This document shows, in pieces, positions 33,701-45,854 of a stretch of DNA of 64,000 bases; position 1 is the stretch's first letter; every line of letters begins with the position of its first letter. The stretch spans positions 175,857,692 through 175,921,691 of the forward strand of contig CP136061.1 in assembly GCA_032622095.1 (NCBI GenBank), written 5' to 3'. The notes below the pieces were generated by a model. The model saw only the letters and a list, made by a program, of their open reading frames with translations, was not told the DNA's origin and did not search any database. Source of the stretch: Siphonodentalium dalli. Its lineage: Eukaryota > Mollusca > Scaphopoda > Gadilida > Siphonodentaliidae. The position numbers were made by a program, and so were the translations under genes.

Positions 33701-34438
33701 ATTACCTTGTCAATTTTACACTGAGTATGGTTGATAAAAAAAATACACGGGAGAAATTATATTTATTGGCCGTTACGTAGTTTTGAGAAAAAATTTATTC
33801 TTGAATGATGAATCGAAATCGTGAATTGTTTACTTGAAACTAATTGCGCAAAAAAAAAGCTCAAATGGGGAAAATCAGCCGAACAATATAGTTCTCAAAC
33901 ATTGTTTGAAGAAAGATACCTGCGATTGAAAATCAACTATTTGAAGCCAATGTGTGGTAATTATCGTAATCTTATGGCATTTATTTCACATGTTTGGTAA
34001 TTTATTTGATTTTTATCGAATATATATTTGAATGTTTTATCACGTTCACTTTGGAACAGTCTATTGCTAGTGTTGAAGGGATGCTACCTTTATGAAACCA
34101 TTTCTTTTTATGTTTTCTTCAGAGCGTTTCTAGGAGATATGTGCTGTATGAATAGTATGCAAAAATAATTCAATGGACAATTTAATAACTTGGAATCAAA
34201 ACTTGAAACGTGTAGAGTTTTAATTCTTTTAAACAAGCTTCCACCCCAATAAAAATGTGCTTACGAAGGAATCTGTGGACGAATCCAAAAGTAATGTCAA
34301 CACATTCAACCAGAAACAGAAACAAATAAACAAAACAGCATGCTCGATTCATCGATTATCAAAACAGACATATTTGTTCTTGAAATAAATGGGTAAATTA
34401 TCGGAAAGTTGTCGGCGAACAATTTCTCATGTCGCAGT

Positions 34439-35173
34439 CAGGCTTGTCAAAGTACCGCCGGTACCAAGGTAGTGTTGTATTGTTTATTCCACTACGTATC
34501 ACACATTTAAAGAGTATATTCCAATGTGGTAATTACTGGCAATGTATGGCACTTTGTGCCAGTTTTTGGTGATTGTTGTGGATGACAAATACAACCATGT
34601 CAGACTATCCTAATGCACGTATGCCACAGCAGCCACACATACATGTGTGACGTACATGCATTAGTATAGTCTGAAATAGTTGGATTTATCACCCACAACA
34701 ATCACCTAAAATATGCCATAATTTAGGCAGCCTGATAGGTGTTAGAACTTTTATGTTTAGGGCTTCAGGCGCTCAAATACATACATCGGAAAGATGGGTA
34801 TATATATATGGTGAATGACAATTAAACTGAAATAAATTTTATGTACCTGCAAGGCTGCAATCCTCATATGTAAGTTATAATGTAACACATATTGAGTCAA
34901 TGACACATTTATACATTGTTGAATAAAATGATAACAGCTTCAAGACTCGGCATCCGCCGCCGCGTGTTTGATCCGTGGACACATAGTAGCATACCATAAT
35001 GCAAGCGGAAGTTGCGGCACACTTAAAAGTTCCTTCAATTTTAATCGATCTATACTGATATATTTACTGTTTTTGGTGAGTACCGAGAACCGTCGGTACT
35101 GAGTATTAGAACCGGTACCGTTGAAACGGCCAAGTACCGCCGGTACCGGTACTGGTACCGGTTGACAAGCCTG
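34439..35173. mobile_element. hAT-type element, 735 bp
   Basis: The ends CAGGCTTGTCAA and TTGACAAGCCTG are perfect inverses, flanked by GTCGCAGT on both sides (34431-34438 and 35174-35181), an exact 8-bp hAT duplication. Subterminal GTACCGCCGGTACC motifs lie at both ends. Inside, 34568-34707 forms another hairpin: GGTGATTGTTGTGG and the inverse, with arms of about 58 bp. That is probably a nested MITE. No transposase is seen. Confidence 0.8.
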
Positions 35174-35473
35174 GTCGCAGTTCGCACCCAGTGGACAGGT
35201 GTGGTATTTTGAGTCACATTTCGATTTGGTTTATTACATCACAAACATATACCGCTAACAATATTATTTTGTATATGAAATAAAGAAGATGATGTTGACC
35301 TTTCTGACGATGTTTTATTTGTGGTATCCATCTAATGTCTCCTATTTTTGACGCAATGTTACGAAAATCACCATTCTGCAATGATGCGACTTTAATAATA
35401 ATAGTTGCGTGTGCATGTTATAAACATGATTTCGACATTCATAATCATTTTGGGAATCCGATCAGGACATGGC

Positions 35474-36635
35474 TAGTGATGAGCCGATTGCCGATTATTT
35501 GTGATCACAATCGGCCGATTCAGGTGCCGATTCCGATTATTGTAATAATTATACCAAAATATGTTATATGTGTTATATACTACTTTGATTTGGAAGCAAC
35601 AACATCAGTAATATACCAGTATACATAAGTATATGTTTGGGTAAGTATAAAGGTAGGTATGGGTGGACTTGTGAACGATTCCTGCGTCCTGACAACCAAT
35701 ACACGTGTTATATTATGCTAAATTTACCGTAGATTTATGTCTATAAGTCGCTACTTGTTGACCCAGTATTTCCCCTCGAAATGTGCACGCGCCTTATATA
35801 ACTAAGTCAATAGGGGGTCTGAATTCTGGCTACAATCAGACACAGGTGAGTTTTGGCATTCGCCGCGATGACAACTCAGAAGAGTGCATGACCGTTCACA
35901 CCAAAACAGGACGAAATGTTTAATTACAACTAAAAACAATTAAATAATATTAATAATTGTTACCAGTGTTTTTATCACTATCCAATTAATAAAATACAAG
36001 AATTCAACATGAGACCTCCATCTGAGGAAGAGAATTTTGTTGTTATACCACATTATCCTGAACTCAACTGTAGAGACACTGAATAGCAAGGATGACGCAA
36101 CACTTGTTTACTGTTTACATGTTTTTTTATCTCGGCTTTTAGATAAGAGGTCATTGAGGTCACTGGCTGACCTGGAATCAGTTTGAATACTGGTGATTAG
36201 CGGTCACAACGTTGAATAGTAGTTGTTAATTTGTGAACAATGGGGGATGTTGTAAACACACTCCACTATATAATGTGTCTCGTCGGGATATTTTACATAT
36301 TTATGTTCAATTCATTCGATATATAATAACGTGGTGAATGCAGTCAACCCGCAACCGCGTAATTATGTGTCAGGTGACGTGTACTTTCGGGGGTTTGTAC
36401 CTGTGTTAGGCAGGACCTGGCTGTATATCATCAAATATGTGTTCGGTTACACTTTCCCCATGTTTACTGGTCATTTATTCAACAAAACATCGTTATATTT
36501 AACACAATTTATTGAAGAAAAACAAGCACCTGATTATTATTTTGACAATCGGAAATGCCGATGTTGAAACCCGAGTACCGATTGGCCACAATCGGCCGAT
36601 TCCGATTGTCGTTTCCGATTATCGGCTCATCACTA
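35474..36635. mobile_element. hAT-type element, 1162 bp
   Basis: The ends TAGTGATGAGCCGAT and ATCGGCTCATCACTA are inverse, with GACATGGC on both sides (35466-35473 and 36636-36643), an exact 8-bp duplication. Both ends carry CACAATCGGCCGATTC subterminal palindromes. An open frame at 36331-36567 is not a recognised hAT transposase. 35182-35465 before it holds nothing recognisable. Confidence 0.8.
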
Positions 36636-36643
36636 GACATGGC

Positions 36644-37257
36644 AGCTGTTTTATTTGAAATGTTACTCATAATTCTTCAGCATACTGACAAGTAATCCAT
36701 GTAGGCCTAAATTTGCTAAATGTGGGAAAATAAGTCTATTTCGTTCAAATAACGTCTTTTTTGGGCATACTAGCTAGGTTAGTACTTGTCTTCCCTTGCC
36801 TTTGATAAAGCAATAAGGTTCAATTGACTGATTGGTAAAATATTTGAAACCATGCAGGGTGTCATCAGAAACACGTTTTATATATGCCACACTTGAAAAG
36901 AATTGATACATACATGTATGTATTTGTGGGAAACATTGTTATGTGAAGTTGATATCCCAAATACAGCTGATACATGAAACTATAGTATATATTGGATTCA
37001 ATGTCCCTTCTCGATTCTCACCTGTACACACCTGTGATATAATTTTGATGTGACGCCACCAACTGGTATATAACACAAATTGAACGTCACTTTATATTAA
37101 CGATCATAAAACATGCCATTTGCCATACCCGACACTCTAATGGTAGTATAGTATTTTAGTATTGAAGCAATACATCAGGGACACATAATTTCACTTAGGC
37201 AAGCTGATAGTCCAGGGTTCTGGGACATCTATATCGGTATATTCAGGGATTAAAATG
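36644..37257. other. No recognisable features
   Basis: This is AT-rich non-coding sequence between the hAT and the next tandem-core element. Confidence 0.4.
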
Positions 37258-37860
37258 TACCAGTAGATGGGAACGAGTCATTTTCGGTTCACACAGCTGA
37301 AAAACATGGCCACTGGCAGCTACCTTAGATATTACTCTTTGCATCACTAAATCATTTGCACACCCTACACCACATCCCTCATCCAATCATTATAAAATTT
37401 CATACTGATCATCGGGGTCACTTTTAGATGGGAGTCCAAAAATATGGCTGCCAGCAGCCATCTTGTATCTTTCTCTTTGTATGCCTAAATCATTTTGCAC
37501 AATTAATTAGCATGGGTTACAGGCTGCACTGTTCATCTGATCATCCTGAAATTTGTCATGGATGTTAACATTGACATCTAGATGGGAACGAGTCGTTTTT
37601 GAGGGCCATTCGGCCAAAAAACATGGCCACTGGCAGCCATCTTGGATTTTACTGTTTGCATCACTAAATTCTTTGGCACACCATACAGACCACATCCCTC
37701 CTCCGACCATTACCAACTTCATACTGATCATCGGGGTCAGTTCTAGATGGGAGCCACCATTCTGTATTTTACTCTTTTATATACCTTTTTCATCATTCTA
37801 TTCATTGGTCAGCAAAATAATTTAACTTCTTTCCAAGTTAAACTACACTTTCATTTTTAT
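37258..37860. mobile_element. Type I tandem-core element, copy B, headless
   Basis: About three degenerate monomers (AGATGGGAACGAGTC, ACATGGCCAC..GCAGCCATCTTGG, TTTGCATCACTAAAT) end with the family tail TTTCCAAGTTAAACTACACTTTCATT at about 37830-37856. No hairpin head is present, so the left side is truncated. Confidence 0.6.
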
Positions 37861-38515
37861 TTGGCTCATCTCGCCACCTCTACCCCCAATAAATGAGGAT
37901 AAATGTATTGTGAGAATGTTATGTGTGAGGCGACTTTACTAGATATCTTCAAATTTCACCAAAGTATGGAAATATTTAGAATAGTAATTACAATTCTTCA
38001 AGAGGTTCATCGCTGTCCTCTTGTCTGCACAACATGCACGGAATTTATTTTTTTTAAGATGCATGGAATTTCGGCTGAGACATTGTCTCGTTGTATAATG
38101 AATATAGCTTGACACAATTTTTTTAATACTTATACCTAAATTATGTTTGTTGAAACAACACTAGGTTGACACTGTTGAGTAACTATTATTGTGTTAATTG
38201 CCTATAACTGTTGTGATTAAAATCCGACTGATTTGGATTACAGAGGATATTCCTATTATGCATTATTGGTAAAACAAATACTGTTTCGACTTCATCTTCG
38301 TCACCTTCTGTGTATAGCCACCCCACCTTCTAAAGAGCCACAACTTCAAAGATTCTTCACATTTTCATCGCGTTATCTGCCTTAATTTCCTTGTCAATGT
38401 CAAATCTCTTAAGCCACTATATATACGTGGTTAAGCGAGAATAAAAATATCACAAACTTTATTATTTTTACTAAACCCATGAATAACTTGCTTCTAATGC
38501 GATATGTTAAACAGA
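37861..38515. other. No recognisable features
   Basis: This is AT-rich sequence. A 69-codon frame (37903-38112) does not match a known family. Confidence 0.35.
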
Positions 38516-39281
38516 CATGGCCTATTCGAGGTATATAATTATGTCTACAAATTTGGAAGTACCGGTAGGTATAAAATAAGTTGACAAATGCACAAAATAT
38601 CAATCAATCATTCAAAAAATTAGCAGACGCAAGTAAAGATAAACTCCTAGATGTGTTCATGGTGGTGTTAACACAGCTGTCACGGTCTGCGCATGCACAA
38701 AAGCAACCATTCGCTGACGTGGAGTCACATAGATTTTTGGTGCTGGAAATTTTATCTGACACAAGCATTTAGTTATAGTTCGACTTTCATAGCGTACATA
38801 TCATAATCATATATCATAATTTAATATAAATTAATGCATTGCATCAAAATTCCTGTAAATATGACAATTAGATGCTGAAGCATACACATGAGTCGTTGAT
38901 ACCATACAAAGTGATACTCTAATTTAATCATTAATGACGGGCATCAAAGTTGTATAATAAAAAAATAGCATATAAATTGTGGCACTCAAATGTTTGCTGC
39001 TTTTTATTTAATAGATAGTTTTGGGAATTTGGTCGACGTTTCTAAATATTGGTCAACTACCGACTGAACTAATGAACAAAATAACGAATTGTCGGTGTTT
39101 AATATTTCATTCGCAATATTTACTTCATAATTTTATATGTGTGCACTTTAATAGTGCTGTTTTTCATTCTGGACAACTATCCCCCCCCCACTAAACCTGT
39201 GACCACCTGGACTGCAGATCGCTTTTTCTGCGACAGCCGGGAAAAACTGAGTAACATGTTTTGTTTGCAAAGTGATATCCT

Positions 39282-39426
39282 AATTGGTCAAATGATACCC
39301 AAAATGGCTGAGTCTTTGCAGGTCTTTTTGAGGTCAAATATATCTAAATAAACGTTTTTGATGAAAGGTACCTTTTGATTAAAAAAGGTATCAAATGACT
39401 CGGCCATCTTGGGTATTAGTTGACCA
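39282..39426. repeat. Hairpin with about 32-bp arms
   Basis: ATTGGTCAAATGATACCCAA (39282 onwards, continuing to GGCTGAGTC) pairs with GACTCGGCCATCTTGGGTAT, then TAGTTGACCAAT, ending near 39426. The loop of about 80 bp contains a smaller AAAGGTACCTTTTGATTAAA-type stem. It lies inside the 38516-40335 inverted duplication. Confidence 0.5.
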
Positions 39427-39489
39427 ATATCCTCGGGTATCACTTGACATCTATTAGCTGTTCTGATATTTTTAATGCTTACTCTGTCA

Positions 39490-39617
39490 TTAAATGGCAA
39501 TTCATAATGAAAAACACTGAGAGTGTGCTTGATTTTAAGATTTATGTATAATTTGCCATGAAAAGAGGCATATATATCCCTATCCCAGTCTGCTTTAAAA
39601 GCATTAATCAGTGCCAT
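39490..39617 (-). pseudogene. Possible LINE C-terminal fragment
   Basis: The - strand frame begins ALINAFKADWDRDIYASFHG, then KLYINLKIKHTLSVFHYELP and FNDRVSIKNIRTANR. This resembles the conserved tail of many non-LTR retrotransposon proteins (W....... GKL..Y..LK......YL..LPF..R..I.K.R..NH), which precedes a C-terminal Cys/His cluster. The match ends at ANR, after which the frame enters the hairpin at 39282-39426. The fragment is short and the call rests on remembered pattern only. Confidence 0.4.
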
Positions 39618-39737
39618 ATGTCATCGAGGGTTGTCATTTGGCATTCAATCAATCAAACATTTTTCCCACCGGCTTCAACGGCCATCAATAATCTAATGTT
39701 TATACATTAATCTGTTGACCATTATGATATCATTCAA

Positions 39738-40140
39738 TGTCAAGTTTGTGCTATTGCCATGGGTTGGGGTCCATTGTCCGCCTGTGCATCTATCCATCAA
39801 GAGTTTCCATTAGCACACCCTACAGGTCTCATCCGATCATCACTTCATATGGATATTCGGGGTGACCTCTAGATGGGAGCCATCAATTTGTTTCAAATTT
39901 AAATTCATCGGCACTTCCTGCATCCCACATTTATTAGCTCAACTTGATGAAGTCAAGTTTGAGCTATTGCTATGGGTTGCCTTCCGTCGTCTGTGATCTG
40001 TCAACAATTTACGTTAGCACACTGTCAAAATCATATCTCTCATCCATTCGTCACCAAACTTCATTTGGATCTTCGGAGGGTCGGCTAGATGGGAGCCATC
40101 AATTTTTTCCAAAATTCATTAAAAAATATGGCTGCTGGTG
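39738..40140. mobile_element. Type I hairpin-headed fragments
   Basis: A truncated head (TCAAGTTTGTGCTATTGCC) lies at 39738. A complete head AGCTCAACTT GATGAAGT CAAGTTTGAGCT lies at 39936-39965, followed by ATTGCTATGGGTTGCCTTCC. The intervening and following units (CACCCTACAGGTCTCATCC, AGATGGGAGCCATCAA, AAATATGGCTGCTGGTGGCC) are diverged versions of the core. The loop-proximal stem bases differ from other heads but still pair. Confidence 0.55.
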
Positions 40141-40487
40141 GCCAAGTTTTTTTTTTAAATTTCAAATTTTTCAAACAAATTAACACCATCATGAACACAT
40201 CTAGGAGTGTATCTTTACTTGCGTCTGCTAATTTTTTGAATGATTGATTGATATTTTGTGCATTTGTCAACTTATTTTATACCTACCGGTACATCCAAAT
40301 TTGTAGACATTATTGTATACCTCGAATAGGCCATGGCTGTTAGCAGCCATCTTGGATTTCAGATTTGAATTGATCAGCCGGTAAATGCCATCGTCGTTAT
40401 TCCCACAGATGAAAACAATTTAAAATATCTGTGCAGTCAGTCATTGTTTCCCATGAACATTCATTCCGGTAGTTGTATCTTATTTTA

Positions 40488-40720
40488 TGTTTACCCATAC
40501 CATAGTATGGTAAACATAGTGTCGATTTCCAGATTGACCACTCGTCATTCGTCCGTCTGTCTTTCTGTCTGTAGACACTTTACGCATGGTGGGTGCGATA
40601 ACTCAAATATTTTCTATCTGATTGGAACCAAATTTTGTATATGAATTTCTCAACACAAAAGACAGATCGAGTTCGAATATGGGTTTTATCCGACTATTTT
40701 TAACTGAGTTTAAAATGGCC
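40488..40720. mobile_element. Hairpin-headed element, type III (head only)
   Basis: TGTTTACCCATAC CAT AGTATGGTAAACA (40488-40516) is a near-perfect hairpin. It is followed by a short spacer, TCATTCGTCCGTCTGTC, then a GATTGGAACCAAATTTTGTA segment. The order (hairpin, GTCCGTC microsatellite, core) is the same as in types I and II although the sequences differ. Only one core unit is visible. Confidence 0.45.
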
Positions 40721-42010
40721 CTTATTCGAAAAAAATATTTACTCTTAAAACAAAAAAACAATTTAACAACAAAAAAAAGGAATAAATTTTTTTTTTAAAT
40801 TAAATTTTTTTTTTAAACTAACACCATTATAACTGCCAAGTCACAACACCAGATTTGGTTTAAGTCGGTCCAAAATCTTGTGTTATGTACTGGTAAATTT
40901 GTTTGGAGTGACATTAAACCAAATTCACCAATTCCATCCCATGCCTTTGGACTATTTTATAGCTATTGATAAGGCTATATTATTTTCTGATGTCTCTTAT
41001 GCAATGTTATTGGTGTATAAATGTTATTGGTTTAAAGGAATTATTATCGTCATAATACTAATTATATATGTCTAACAGACACATTTCGCCAAGAAAATTC
41101 AATATCGAGCAGATAATATTGTTATTATTATGATATAAAAAAAATTGCGGAAGTATCCGAAGTGTAAGTCACGCGAGTGCGATCACAAGACCGTTCAGCT
41201 GCATCGACGCGGTAAGTTTACCTGATATCTATATCGGTGACAGTATTGGGCAGAGCTTGAAATAATTCCACCAATCGCGTAATGAGTTGATAAATTACAT
41301 ATCAAATTACCTTTATACGATAAATAACGATCATTTAATAAAACTGTTTGAATGTGCTTATTATGAACTGGATTTGCTAGAATGTTATATTATATAACGA
41401 ATAATGATGGCTAAAATGTACTTTGAAGCGATAAAAGTTGTGTGAAATGAGATTAATTTATTCAGAAATTGAACTGTTTCTGAAAGAATACAAGTTGGGC
41501 CTTCTAGCTTCTTCTTCGTTGTATGGTACAAATTTCTGAATCTATACACTCTACTACACTACTGTCATGCTGTTGTGGGCTATAGGGGTACAATTAAACA
41601 CAAATGGGGTGTGATTAAAAAGGTGGTGGTCATTATACTAACTAGTTTGTGTATCATGATGGCTTATATTCGTCATAATAATGTCCCTCTCTGTTTCTTC
41701 ACACGAAACATTTTGTGTGGAGAAGAGCAAGAATGTGGACCGATTGATAAAATCCTTTCAGTCAATATAGATGAGATAGTGCGTAAACAAAAGAATTAAC
41801 TCGAATACACAACAGACCATCGAAATTACAATAATTATTAATTAGGCACTTTGGCATAACAGCATTTATTTTTTTTAATTGAAGGCTGGCCGGGCATTAT
41901 TATTTTTTTTATTTTACGTTTTGATGACTTTCTAGAGAGGAAGTTTTAATTGTTGTTAACCTAGCAAAAATCCAATTATTGTCTCTAATAAATAGCGACA
42001 ATGCTTTGTC
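40721..42010. other. No assigned genes
   Basis: A poly-A/poly-T rich stretch (40735-40815) is followed by ordinary sequence. An open frame at 41575-41799 has one hydrophobic segment (VVVIILTSLCIMMAYI) but no ATG before it and no family match. Confidence 0.35.
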
Positions 42011-42165
42011 GTGGTAGACAATAAAGAGCGTTCTCAAATATGAACATGATCTATTTCGAGGTGTCATGGGTGATTTTGTATGTGGTATTGTGACATATAA
42101 ATATAAAGAGCGTCCATGCTTCCGTCTCCCAAAAGCGGTAGACAATATATAAAAGAGTGTTCTAA
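42011..42165. repeat. Two-unit tandem carrying the ATAAAGAGCGT word
   Basis: GTGGTAGACAATAAAGAGCG (42011-42030) recurs as GCGGTAGACAATATATAAAA (42134-42153) with a period of about 123 bp. An intermediate ATAAAGAGCGTCC lies at 42103-42115. 42166-42856 holds nothing recognisable. Confidence 0.5.
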
Positions 42166-42860
42166 ATTACGAACTGTGTTGTCTTTTTGAAGGTACTAAA
42201 TAATGGTGATCTGTGTGGTATGGTGGCATTCGAATATATGAATGATTGAGAATTTGGAAATAACTTACAAAGAACAACAAATGAAACACCTGATAGATAG
42301 TTCCAGCGAGTATTTTTATAACGTTTGGGAGCTTCTTATGACAAAGTTGATATGATCGTCTGCTGCCATTAACACTCACTTTAATAGGGTCCCATTTTAT
42401 AGTGCATACAATTTCGCCGATTATCACTGCATGATGGATAGTCGCTCAGTAACTATCAACTTTAGCACTATAGTAACATTGATTCAACAAACCAAACACA
42501 TGACGGCTTGTTATTAATTGCTGTAAAAATGACTATCATAATTATGCGCTACTAATAACTTTATTAATATAAGTATATGGTATGCTATACGATAATGACT
42601 TCCAAAGTGAACCACGCTATCTTGATTTACTGAAATAACGCATTACATAGCGATGTAATCTATATATACACCGCGAGCACACACAGATTCCGCATTTTAG
42701 TATCGGCTGACTACGGTTACGTAATTGTAGTCCGCACAATAAACTCCGGCTCCGAATCTGTGGTTTTAATTTGCTAGCCCACTACTACGTCATTCGTAGT
42801 TTAGTCATGGAAATCTCCAAATATCGGTGATGGTATTATTTATTAATTTGTCGGCTTATT

Positions 42861-45010
42861 AGCTCAACTTTACTTTGTAAAATTTGAGCTTTTGCCATGG
42901 CTTTGTCGTCCGTGCGTGTGTGATTCGTCAACAATACAGGTTACAGGTCGTACCTTTGGTCGGATCATTATGAAATTTGACATAGCTGTTGACATCAACA
43001 TTTAGACCGGAACGATTAATTTTGGGGTCATTCGAAAAAAAAACATGGCCACCAGCGGCCATCTTGGATTTCAATATTCAATCCATTAGCACGGGCTACA
43101 GGTCATACTGTTTGTCTGATCATTTTGAAATTTGTCATGGATGTTAATATTGATATGTAGATGGGAAAGAGTTATTTTGGGGTCATTCGACCAAAAAACA
43201 TGGCCACCAGCAGCCATGTTAGATTTTACTCTTTGCATGACTAAATTATTTGGCACGGCCTACAGGCCGTACCTTTGGTCGGATCATCATGAAATTTGTC
43301 ATGGATGTTAACATTGACATGTAGATGAGAATGAGTAATTTTGGGGTCATTCGACCAAAAACATGGCCGCCTGCATTCATCTTAGATTTTACTCTTTGCA
43401 TGACTAAATCCTTTGGCACGGGGTACAGGTCGTACCTTTGGTCGGATCATCATAAAATTTGTCATGGATGTTAACATTGACATGTAGATGGGAAACGAGT
43501 AATTTTGGGGTTATTCGGCCAAAAAACATGGCCGCCTGCAGCCATCTTGGATTTTACTCTTTGCATGACTAAATCCTTTGGCACTGGCTACAGGTCGTAC
43601 CTTTGGTCGGATCATCATAAAATTTGTCAGGGATGTTAACAATGACATGTAGATGAGAACGAGTAATTTTGGGGTCATTCGGCCAAAAAACATGGCCGCC
43701 TGCAGCCATCTTGGATTTTACTCTTTGCATGACAAAATCCTTTGGCACGGGCTACAGGTTGTACCTTTGGTCGGATCATCATAAAATTTGTCATGAATAT
43801 TAACAATGACATGTAGATGGGAACGAGTCATTTTGGGGTCATTTGGCCTAAAAACATGGCCGCCAGCAGCCATCTTGGATTTTACTTTTTGTATGACTAA
43901 ATCCATTAGCACAGGCTACAGGTCATACCTTTAGTCTGATCATCTTGAAATTGTTCATGGCTTTTGAAATTGGAATGTAGATGAGAACGAGTCATTTTGG
44001 GGTCATTCGGCCAAAAAGCATGGCCACCAGTGGCCATCGTGGATTTTACACTTTGTATGACTAAATCCTTTAGCACAGGCTACAGGTCATACCTTTAGTC
44101 TGATCATCATGAAATTTGTTATGGCTGTTGAAATTGGAATGTAGATGGGAACGAGTCATTTTGGGGTCATTCTGACAAAAAACATGGCTGCCAGTGGCCA
44201 TCTTGGATTTCAAAATTCAATCCATTAGCACAGGCTACAGGTCATACCTTTTAATAGTCTGATCATCTTGAAATTGTTCATGGCTGTTGAAATTGGAATG
44301 TAGATGGGAACGAGTCATTTTGGGGTCATTCGGACAAAAAACATGGCTGCCAGCCGACAACCATCTTGGATTTTACTCTTTGCATTACTAAATACTTTAG
44401 CACAGGCTGCCGGTCATACCTTTAGTCTGATTATCATGAAATTTGTCATGGCTGTTGAAATTGGAATGTAGATGGGAACGAGTCATTTTGGGGTCATTTG
44501 GACAAAAAACATGGCTGCCAGCGGCCATCTTGGATTTCAAAATTCGATCCATTAGCACGGGCTACAGGTCGTACTATTCTTCTGATCATCATGAAATTTG
44601 TCATGGGTGTTGATATTGGGATGTAGATGGGAACGAGTCATTTTAGGTTCATTTGGTCTTAAAACGTGTCCACTGGCAGCCATCTTGGATTTACTCTTTG
44701 CATGACTTAATCCTTTGGCACACCCTACAGTCCACTTCCCTCATCAGATCATCTCCAGACTTCATATTAATCTTGATATTGATCTTACTAGATGGATGCT
44801 ATCAAATGTTTTTGAATTTTATTGGAAAACATAGCCACCAGTAACCATCTTGGATTTTAATTTTTTTTATATATATATATATATCTCTTCATGTTGATAA
44901 TCTAGTATAACTTGGACATTTCAACTTTCCGCATTCCTAATCGCTCCACATTAAATTATTCCCTTTCCAAGTTGAGCTACAATGTCATTGACACTTTCAT
45001 TTATTATGTG
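42861..45010. mobile_element. Type I hairpin-headed tandem-core element, copy C
   Basis: The head AGCTCAACTT TACTTTGTA AAATTTGAGCT (42861-42890) precedes about eleven core monomers with GCTACAGGTCGTACCTTTGG, AGATGGGAACGAGT, CATTTTGGGGTCATTCGG and CATGGCCGCC..GCAGCCATCTTGG blocks. The tail TTCCAAGTTGAGCTACAATG, then TCATTGACACTTTCATTTA, ends near 45002. This is the most complete copy in the window together with copy A. The short - strand ORFs across the monomers are artefacts. Confidence 0.65.
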
Positions 45011-45527
45011 TTCGGAATGGGACTTGGTTCATTTTAATCACAACAGGGAGGGCTTTCCGATTGCATTTGGTAGTTTCAAGACCGAATAAATCCTTTCATA
45101 GAGATGCCAGCCTTCAACATAAACAATGCCTGTGATTTGTTGACAGCTCTGCTATGTAATTGATATTAATGGGTCAGCAGTGTGGTGTCTTTATCTTGAT
45201 GGCTGTTGTTGGTAGAATTTGATACATTAATTTTCATTGTAAACTTAAATTGGACTCTCTTAACTCAAGTATTCCAGGTCACCTTTTCACATTTAACCGA
45301 AGGCTGTGGTGGTGCAGCATTACAGATCCTGTACCAGTGCATTCTCTTATATAAATGCGAGTGACCCATAAATTCTAATAATTTGTTTTGTGTTCATTTG
45401 TCTATAATATTACATAACAGTATACTCTTTAATTCAACATCAAAACTTTCATTTATGATTCTGATCATAGTAAACTACTATCGCCAAGGGATGGGTTAAC
45501 ATCTGCTGATCGTGATCAGCCTCTCGT
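45011..45527. other. No recognisable features
   Basis: This is non-coding sequence between the tandem-core element and the F3 element. TTA at 45528-45530 is the target site of F3. Confidence 0.4.
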
Positions 45528-45854
45528 TTAGGGAGCGTCTCAAAAGTCTTTGCGGAATCCGCAAATATTTTCCGAAACGTCGAGATTTCCGCAACGCTAT
45601 CGTCTGAATTTTTCCGCAAATGTTCCGAAAAACGCCATGAGTTTTCCGCAAAATTACCGAAACGTTACATAAAGATTTCCGCAAACGCCATGAGTTTTCC
45701 GCAAAAATTACCGAAACGTTAAATTGAGTTTTCCGCAAAAATTACCGAAACGTTAAATAAAGAATTCCGCAAACATTCCGCAAAGTCCGTAACGTTGACA
45801 TTGCGAAAAGTAACTTTCCGAAAACGTTGAAAATTCATGATTGGGAACTGGACT

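Larger units (their letters stand above)
24838..34424. mobile_element. Family F2 giant palindromic element (ATCGGGATCCCGAT units)
   Basis: The left terminus after TTA (24835-24837) is GGGGTCATCTCAAAACTA, followed by CGATA-type units (ATCGGGATCCCGATAA) to about 25070. From 25054 onwards the sequence is repeated inverted up to 34424, about a centre at 31752. Near the centre, GAAATGAAAGTAAACTC (31715-31731) pairs with its inverse at 31772-31788. The arms are about 2.7 kb after removing insertions. The left arm alone contains a composite at 26517-28661 and a hairpin-headed element at 28730-30537; the right arm is continuous at both places. The outermost 215 bp of the right arm are missing. I found no transposase, so it is a non-autonomous foldback-like element or a palindromic rearrangement of one. 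Confidence 0.7.
38516..40335. repeat. 156-bp inverted duplication, arms 38516-38671 and 40180-40335
   Basis: CATGGCCTATTCGAGGTATA at 38516 returns inverted at 40335, and both arms are 156 bp. Each arm is open in the same frame (TNAQNINQSFKKLADASKD, LLDVFM), with K-to-T and V-to-M differences. On the left the frame continues to 38769 (QLSRSAHAQKQPFADVESH). I do not recognise the peptide. It could be an exon copied into a transposon end, or chance. No target duplication is visible outside the arms. Confidence 0.5.

Noticed and set aside
41575-41799. ORF with one hydrophobic segment, possibly a membrane-protein N-terminus
   Set aside because: There is no ATG before the hydrophobic part, no splice site in register and no family match.
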